NCBI RefSeq assembly: GCF_025567415.1
Contig: NZ_JAOQJV010000008.1
Coordinates: 48,909 to 112,908 of the forward strand
DNA: 64,000 bases
Direction: 5' to 3'
Origin: Claveliimonas ammoniilytica
GTDB taxonomy: Bacteria > Bacillota > Clostridia > Lachnospirales > Lachnospiraceae
The position numbers and the translations under genes are program-made. Positions 59,941-64,000 of this stretch are shown here, piece after piece. Within the stretch, counting starts at the first letter, position 1, and every line of letters starts with the position of its first letter. The notes beneath the pieces were generated by a model, which saw nothing but the letters and a program-made list of their open reading frames with translations, was not told the DNA's origin and did not search any database.

Positions 59941-61086
59941 TTATATTTTTTCTATATCTACATCTCTCTTTTTAAGTAATAAATATATCACCTCCCGAAA
60001 AAGTGCATAACTCACAGAAGCAATCGGAATAAATATTAACATTCCAATTATACCCATTAATCGTCCTCCAGTTGTTACAGCAACCAGTACCCATATAGAA
60101 GGTAATCCGACCGAATTACCTACTACTTTCGGATAAATAAAGTTTCCTTCAATTTGCTGTAAGACCAGAAAAATAATTAAAAACAAAAGCACTTTTGACG
60201 GACTCTCAATAAATATCAATATCATCCCTATTGCACATCCCGCAAATGCACCAAATACCGGAACTAATGCTGTGACTGCTATTACTACACTGATCAATAA
60301 CGCATATGGTATTTGAAATACAAACAATGCGACTCCAAACATGCAGCCAAGTATCAATGCTTCCATACATTGTCCGGTAAGGAATCCTGCAAATGTATGC
60401 CCACTCAGCTCCAGAACTTCAATCACAGCATCTGCTTTTCCTTCCGGAATCAATGCATACAGTACCTTTTTTCCTTGTATAGACAGTCTTTCTCTCTGCC
60501 ATAAGATATAACATCCGAACACAAATGCAATAAAAAATGTTGTAATGCCTTGAGCAATTCTATGAATCACCTCTGCCGCTGATCCAATTATCTGACCTGT
60601 TCTATCGCCAAGCATCTCGATTCCAATCTTAGTCAGTCTATTCCAATCAAATTCCATTTTGTCAATATAACGTAATATTTCCTCATTTCCATCAAAAAAA
60701 GCTTTGCTCTTCTTCTCCACTCCACTCAAGAAAAACCGCATACTATCTTCCAAATGCAATATTGCACTTCCCAGTTCCGGTAACAGAAGAAGTAAAAATA
60801 TATTAATAGCAACCAACACACATGTAATCACAATCACTATACTAATGAATCTTGCAGATTTTTCTATCCATTTTCTTTTCTTCTTTAATAATTTTTTCTC
60901 TATGTAACTTACAGGAATGCCTATTATAAATGCAATCGCTCCCCCTATAAGAAATGGCGTGATCACATCAAGTATCCAATGAATACTCTGAAATACGACT
61001 TCATATTTCCATATACATAAGAATATTATCGCTGTAAATACAATTAACTTTTTAATTTCCCGGACAATATCCTTTTCCAAATTCAT
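59941..61086 (-). CDS. AI-2E (PerM/TqsA) family membrane protein
   Basis: 381 residues from ATG 61086 with GGAGG upstream. About eight membrane helices in the family layout: three at the N-terminus, a long soluble helical hairpin (about 100-190), then five with ALVPVFGAFAGCAIGMILIF and EGNFIYPKVVGNSVGLPSIW. Some members export small molecules or exchange Na+ and H+; the autoinducer-2 role applies to few. Single gene. Confidence 0.88.
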   Translation of the reverse strand: MNLEKDIVREIKKLIVFTAIIFLCIWKYEVVFQSIHWILDVITPFLIGGAIAFIIGIPVSYIEKKLLKKKRKWIEKSARFISIVIVITCVLVAINIFLLLLLPELGSAILHLEDSMRFFLSGVEKKSKAFFDGNEEILRYIDKMEFDWNRLTKIGIEMLGDRTGQIIGSAAEVIHRIAQGITTFFIAFVFGCYILWQRERLSIQGKKVLYALIPEGKADAVIEVLELSGHTFAGFLTGQCMEALILGCMFGVALFVFQIPYALLISVVIAVTALVPVFGAFAGCAIGMILIFIESPSKVLLFLIIFLVLQQIEGNFIYPKVVGNSVGLPSIWVLVAVTTGGRLMGIIGMLIFIPIASVSYALFREVIYLLLKKRDVDIEKI

Positions 61087-61158
61087 AAAATCCTCCAAAA
61101 AATATCGGCAAGAGTAACTATTACATAACAGTTATATTCTTGCCGATATCATTCTTAA

Positions 61159-63129
61159 TTATTCTTCATTATCTTCAGATTTCATAGAATTTTTGCTGGA
61201 GCTGGATTTTTCATCTGTTGAGTTGTCGTCAGATTTCTTTTTATTTGAACTATCTTTACTGTCGCCCTTATCTGAACTTTCTTCTCTTTCTCTGAAAGCA
61301 CTCAGCACAGATTCTTTAATACAATTAGCATATGCTTCTGCTCCTGTCGGAACTAAATGCATATCATCCGGTTCAAAATATTCAGGATGATCAAGACTTG
61401 CTGTATACCAGTCTATCAAATATGTATTATCATTATTTTCTACAAAATCTCTTATTTCCTGATTATTTTCACTCTCATAATCTTCGGTAGGAGCATGTAT
61501 CGTAGTCAGGAAAAGTGGTTTATCACCAGCTTTTTCTCTCATTGTCGCAAGTGTATCATACATTGGACCATTTGTACCTAATGCAAAGATTACTCCATCT
61601 CCATCCCAGCCATTGCTATCAACATAATACTGATATACATCACATCCTGTCAATGTAGACCTTCCTATTTGAGTATCACTGATACTGTTCGGAAGTACTT
61701 TATAATAGTAATCAGCAACATTTACATTAATAGAATCACCAATTAAGAGAATATTCAAACTGTCAAGCAATTCCTCATCCGTCATCTCACTCTTTGAATC
61801 TTCTGTATCTTTATCTTTTGATGCCTTCTTCTGTTCCTCCAGTTTCTGCTTGGTTAATTCATTAACTTCATTTGCCTTCTTCTCTCTTTCGGCTACGGCA
61901 TCAAGAGTCGACTTCTTTGGTACAAATATCATACACAAGATTAAAGCTGCACCAACTACCGTAGCCAATGACATTACTTTCATACTTCTTCTTGCGACCT
62001 GTATCTGTCTTTTACGTTCTCTTTTATTAGTCGGCTTACTATTGATAATATTAATATATTCACCGATAATTCCATGACGGATAGGTGTCTCAATAAACCG
62101 ATAAGATATTTCTGCCAAAACAACACTCAACACAATCTCAATCAGCATAATCCACCAGGCAGACTTCTTACCGCCGCTGATCAAAATAATAATTGGATAA
62201 TGCCACAAGTATATACTATAAGAACGATCTCCTATCCATTTCAATGCATTATGACCAAGAATCTTGTTTAGCATACTTTTGCTCACAGTTACTGCATACA
62301 CAACAAATGCTGCAAGTAAAGATACAATTGCCTGACCTCCATAATATAAGAAGCTGCTGTAGGAACTAATAAATATCATCATACATGTAAGAATAACCAA
62401 TGATATGCTTCCTATTAATGCCCATATCTTTCTTGGTAGTCTTACTTTAATAATGCGATATTCCAGCTGAATAGCAGCTAATGCTCCAATCAGAAGTGCA
62501 AATGCTCTTGTATCTGTTCCATAGTAAACCCGGCTAGGATCTCCATTCGGATTATACAATACAGCCATCAAAATCATTGACACAACCGCTAATAGCGCTG
62601 ATAAACTAGCAAATACTTTACCTCTTTTTTTTCTTTTTCTAAACACTCTGGAGAGTAGCAAAAGTAATATAGGATAAATCAAATAAAACTGTGTCTCTAT
62701 TGCGAGTGACCAACAATGCGTAAATGGAGACGGTGCTCCTGCTGCTTCAAAATAAGATACCTTATTAAATATCTGCCACCAGTTATTGAATCCAAGAACA
62801 GAAGCAACAAAATCTTTACATCCTTTTGTAAAAACGACTCTGTTAACTACTGCACTTACGAATATAATTACTACTGCCATTGACAAGACTGCCGGAATTA
62901 ATCTACGGATTCTTCTAACCCAGAAATTCTTCAGATCAATTGTATGTGTTTCCTCAATCTCTGTAATTAATATTCTCGTTATCAAAAAACCTGATAATAC
63001 GAAGAATACCGTTACACCTAATAATCCACTTTTGGCAAACGGACTTTTCAAATGATACGCTAATACCATAACTACAGCTAATGCACGTAATCCATCTAAA
63101 CCTTTAATATATTTAGTTTTATTTTCCAT
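61159..63129 (-). CDS. OafA/YrhL-type membrane O-acyltransferase with SGNH domain
   Basis: 656 residues. The N-terminal acyltransferase-3 domain has about ten helices and starts GLDGLRALAVVMVLAYHL, with RRIRRLIPAV and THCWSLAIETQFYLIYP. A basic cytoplasmic linker and another helix lead to an extracytoplasmic SGNH hydrolase-like domain (GDSINVN near 480; FALGTNGPM; final DDMHLVPTGAE). The last 45 residues are rich in Ser, Lys, Asp and Glu, a likely disordered tail. The protein probably acetylates cell wall polymers or peptidoglycan (OatA-like). It is AT-richer than its neighbours. Confidence 0.92.
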   Translation of the reverse strand: MENKTKYIKGLDGLRALAVVMVLAYHLKSPFAKSGLLGVTVFFVLSGFLITRILITEIEETHTIDLKNFWVRRIRRLIPAVLSMAVVIIFVSAVVNRVVFTKGCKDFVASVLGFNNWWQIFNKVSYFEAAGAPSPFTHCWSLAIETQFYLIYPILLLLLSRVFRKRKKRGKVFASLSALLAVVSMILMAVLYNPNGDPSRVYYGTDTRAFALLIGALAAIQLEYRIIKVRLPRKIWALIGSISLVILTCMMIFISSYSSFLYYGGQAIVSLLAAFVVYAVTVSKSMLNKILGHNALKWIGDRSYSIYLWHYPIIILISGGKKSAWWIMLIEIVLSVVLAEISYRFIETPIRHGIIGEYINIINSKPTNKRERKRQIQVARRSMKVMSLATVVGAALILCMIFVPKKSTLDAVAEREKKANEVNELTKQKLEEQKKASKDKDTEDSKSEMTDEELLDSLNILLIGDSINVNVADYYYKVLPNSISDTQIGRSTLTGCDVYQYYVDSNGWDGDGVIFALGTNGPMYDTLATMREKAGDKPLFLTTIHAPTEDYESENNQEIRDFVENNDNTYLIDWYTASLDHPEYFEPDDMHLVPTGAEAYANCIKESVLSAFREREESSDKGDSKDSSNKKKSDDNSTDEKSSSSKNSMKSEDNEE

Positions 63130-63204
63130 TCCTTATTCCTCTTTAGTATTTTTTTACTTATAAACTCTCATTAAATTTATTATAACATACTTTAAATTTG
63201 CAAT

Positions 63205-63247
63205 GAAAAAAAGGCGTAAACTCTATCGAATATATTAATCTACGCCT
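63205..63247 (-). terminator. Terminator of the rRNA-tRNA operon
   Basis: AGGCGTA (63212-63218) pairs with TACGCCT (63241-63247) with partly pairing AT-rich interior; the minus strand continues TTTTTTTC. It follows tRNA-Lys. Confidence 0.75.
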
Positions 63248-63260
63248 CTCTCATCCCTCA

Positions 63261-63333
63261 TGAGCGTGCGGGGATTCGAACCCCGGACAACTTGATTAAA
63301 AGTCAAGTGCTCTACCACCTGAGCTACACGCCC
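63261..63333 (-). tRNA. tRNA-Lys (TTT)
   Basis: Acceptor GGGCGTG / CACGCTC, D-arm AGCTCAGGTGGTAGAGC, anticodon loop CTTTTAA, T-arm with GGTTCGAATCC. CCA is not encoded. Confidence 0.96.
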
Positions 63334-63365
63334 TTATTCAATTTACAAACTTAAGCAAAATAAAA

Positions 63366-63438
<73 letters not shown>

Positions 63439-63443
63439 AAAAT

Positions 63444-63516
<73 letters not shown>

Positions 63517-63542
63517 TTATTAAATTACTGAGCTTACGCTCA

Positions 63543-63615
63543 AGCCGATGATCGGACTCGAACCGATAACCTGCTGATTACAAATCAGCTGCTCTGCCAA
63601 TTGAGCCACATCGGC
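63543..63615 (-). tRNA. tRNA-Thr (TGT)
   Basis: Acceptor GCCGATG / CATCGGC, anticodon loop TTTGTAA in GCTGA/TCAGC, T-loop GGTTCGAGTCC. CCA is not encoded. Confidence 0.96.
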
Positions 63616-63633
63616 GCAACGCCTTTCGGCTAA

Positions 63634-63715
63634 TGGATGGAGGTGGATTCGAACCACCGAAGCAACTTGCAACAGATTTACAGTCTGCCCCCTTTGGCCA
63701 CTCGGGAACCCATCC
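63634..63715 (-). tRNA. tRNA-Tyr (GTA)
   Basis: Class II tRNA with a long variable arm (GTTGCAAGTTGCTTC region); anticodon loop CTGTAAA in CAGA/TCTG; T-loop GGTTCGAATCC. CCA is not encoded. Confidence 0.95.
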
Positions 63716-63718
63716 ATA

Positions 63719-63791
63719 TGGGACCTACAGGGCTCGAACCTGTGACCCTCTGCTTGTAAGGCAGATGCTCTCCCAGCTGAGCTAAGATCCC
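63719..63791 (-). tRNA. tRNA-Val (TAC)
   Basis: Acceptor GGGATCT / AGGTCCC with a G-U pair, anticodon loop CTTACAA in TCTGC/GCAGA, T-loop GGTTCGAGCCC. CCA is not encoded. Confidence 0.96.
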
Positions 63792-63797
63792 ATAAAA

Positions 63798-63871
63798 CGA
63801 CCCAGAAGAGACTCGAACTCTCGACCTCCGCCGTGACAGGGCGGCGCTCTAACCAACTGAGCCACTGGGCC
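63798..63871 (-). tRNA. tRNA-Asp (GTC)
   Basis: Acceptor GGCCCAG / CTGGGTC, discriminator G, anticodon loop CTGTCAC in CCGCC/GGCGG, T-loop AGTTCGAGTCT. First tRNA behind the 23S gene. Confidence 0.96.
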
Positions 63872-63945
63872 ATATTCATATTTAGTGATATGTACCTTCA
63901 AAACTGCATACAAGAAACTCTACATCTTCTTACCTATCTCCGTCT

Positions 63946-64000
63946 TGGTTATGCCCTCGACCGATTAGTATCAGTCAGCTACATGTGTTACCACACTTCC
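63946..64000 (-). rRNA. 23S rRNA, 3' end only
   Basis: The minus strand reads GACTGATACTAATCGGTCGA then GGGCATAACC, the conserved 3' end of bacterial 23S rRNA. The gene continues beyond the window. The 74 bases between it and tRNA-Asp hold no 5S gene. Confidence 0.93.

Overview
The window looks like the chromosome of a low-GC, anaerobic, spore-forming gut Firmicute of the Lachnospiraceae type. The grounds are an [FeFe]-hydrogenase with its HydE maturase, the spore genes spmA and spmB, 2-hydroxyacyl-CoA dehydratase-like proteins, a T-box in front of metG, Fe-S flavoproteins of the GltD type, and Lachnospiraceae-like coding style. This placement is inferred from gene content; no species is claimed.

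Layout. 1-5.5 kb: a partial methyltransferase, a two-component system, a truncated lysozyme-like protein, a stand-alone Spo0A DNA-binding domain and the first of a family of small RNAs. 5.6-9.2 kb: hydrogenase operon. 9.5-14.9 kb: a five-gene sortase/pilus operon (VWA tip, SipA-like protein, major pilin, class B sortase, minor pilin) in the same order as streptococcal FCT pilus islands. 15.2-24.5 kb: two co-directional operons that join nickel chaperones (HypA, HypB, a CooC-type ATPase with an intact CXC), a protein resembling part of the acetyl-CoA synthase beta subunit, two 2-hydroxyacyl-CoA dehydratase-like subunits, their ATP-dependent activase, a 59-residue membrane protein and a 972-residue Fe-S flavoprotein. 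This is the best candidate for an undescribed system. 24.7-26.3 kb: a holin-like type I toxin with a convergent antisense RNA, flanked by duplicated FadR-type operators, then a GntR/FadR regulator and a small protein lacking a normal start codon. 26.2-29.3 kb: lipoprotein, ABC fragment, phosphohexomutase. 29.5-36.5 kb: a catabolic and transport cluster (ATC hydrolase, M20 peptidase, ProC, NhaC antiporter, amidohydrolase, DMT exporter). 36.5-38.6 kb: DeoR regulator and a degenerate aldolase. 38.6-47 kb: housekeeping genes (lipase, citrate synthase, rsmA, tatD, metG with T-box, alanine symporter). 47-61 kb: DUF885 peptidase, hydE, MFS, HAD, Uma2, SulP, HD proteins, acylphosphatase, spmAB. 61-63 kb: AI-2E family protein and an OafA-type acyltransferase. 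63.2-64 kb: seven tRNA genes behind the 3' end of a 23S rRNA gene, with no 5S gene between them.

Recurring non-coding structure. Four paralogous small RNAs (near 5.4, 50.8, 54.0 and 54.2 kb) share two covarying hairpins, an invariant CU-rich single-stranded stretch complementary to a Shine-Dalgarno plus AUG, and individual terminators. They and a fifth transcript at 9.4 kb share one promoter design: a direct repeat at fixed spacing to the -10 and, in four of the five, a TTAAG-type box exactly 52 bases upstream of the -10. This resembles in form the CiaR-controlled csRNAs of streptococci. Separately, a structured repeat with short inverted ends occurs three times (15.07, 19.14 and 48.85 kb).

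All of this comes from reading the sequence. Family names rest on recognised motifs; no database search was run.
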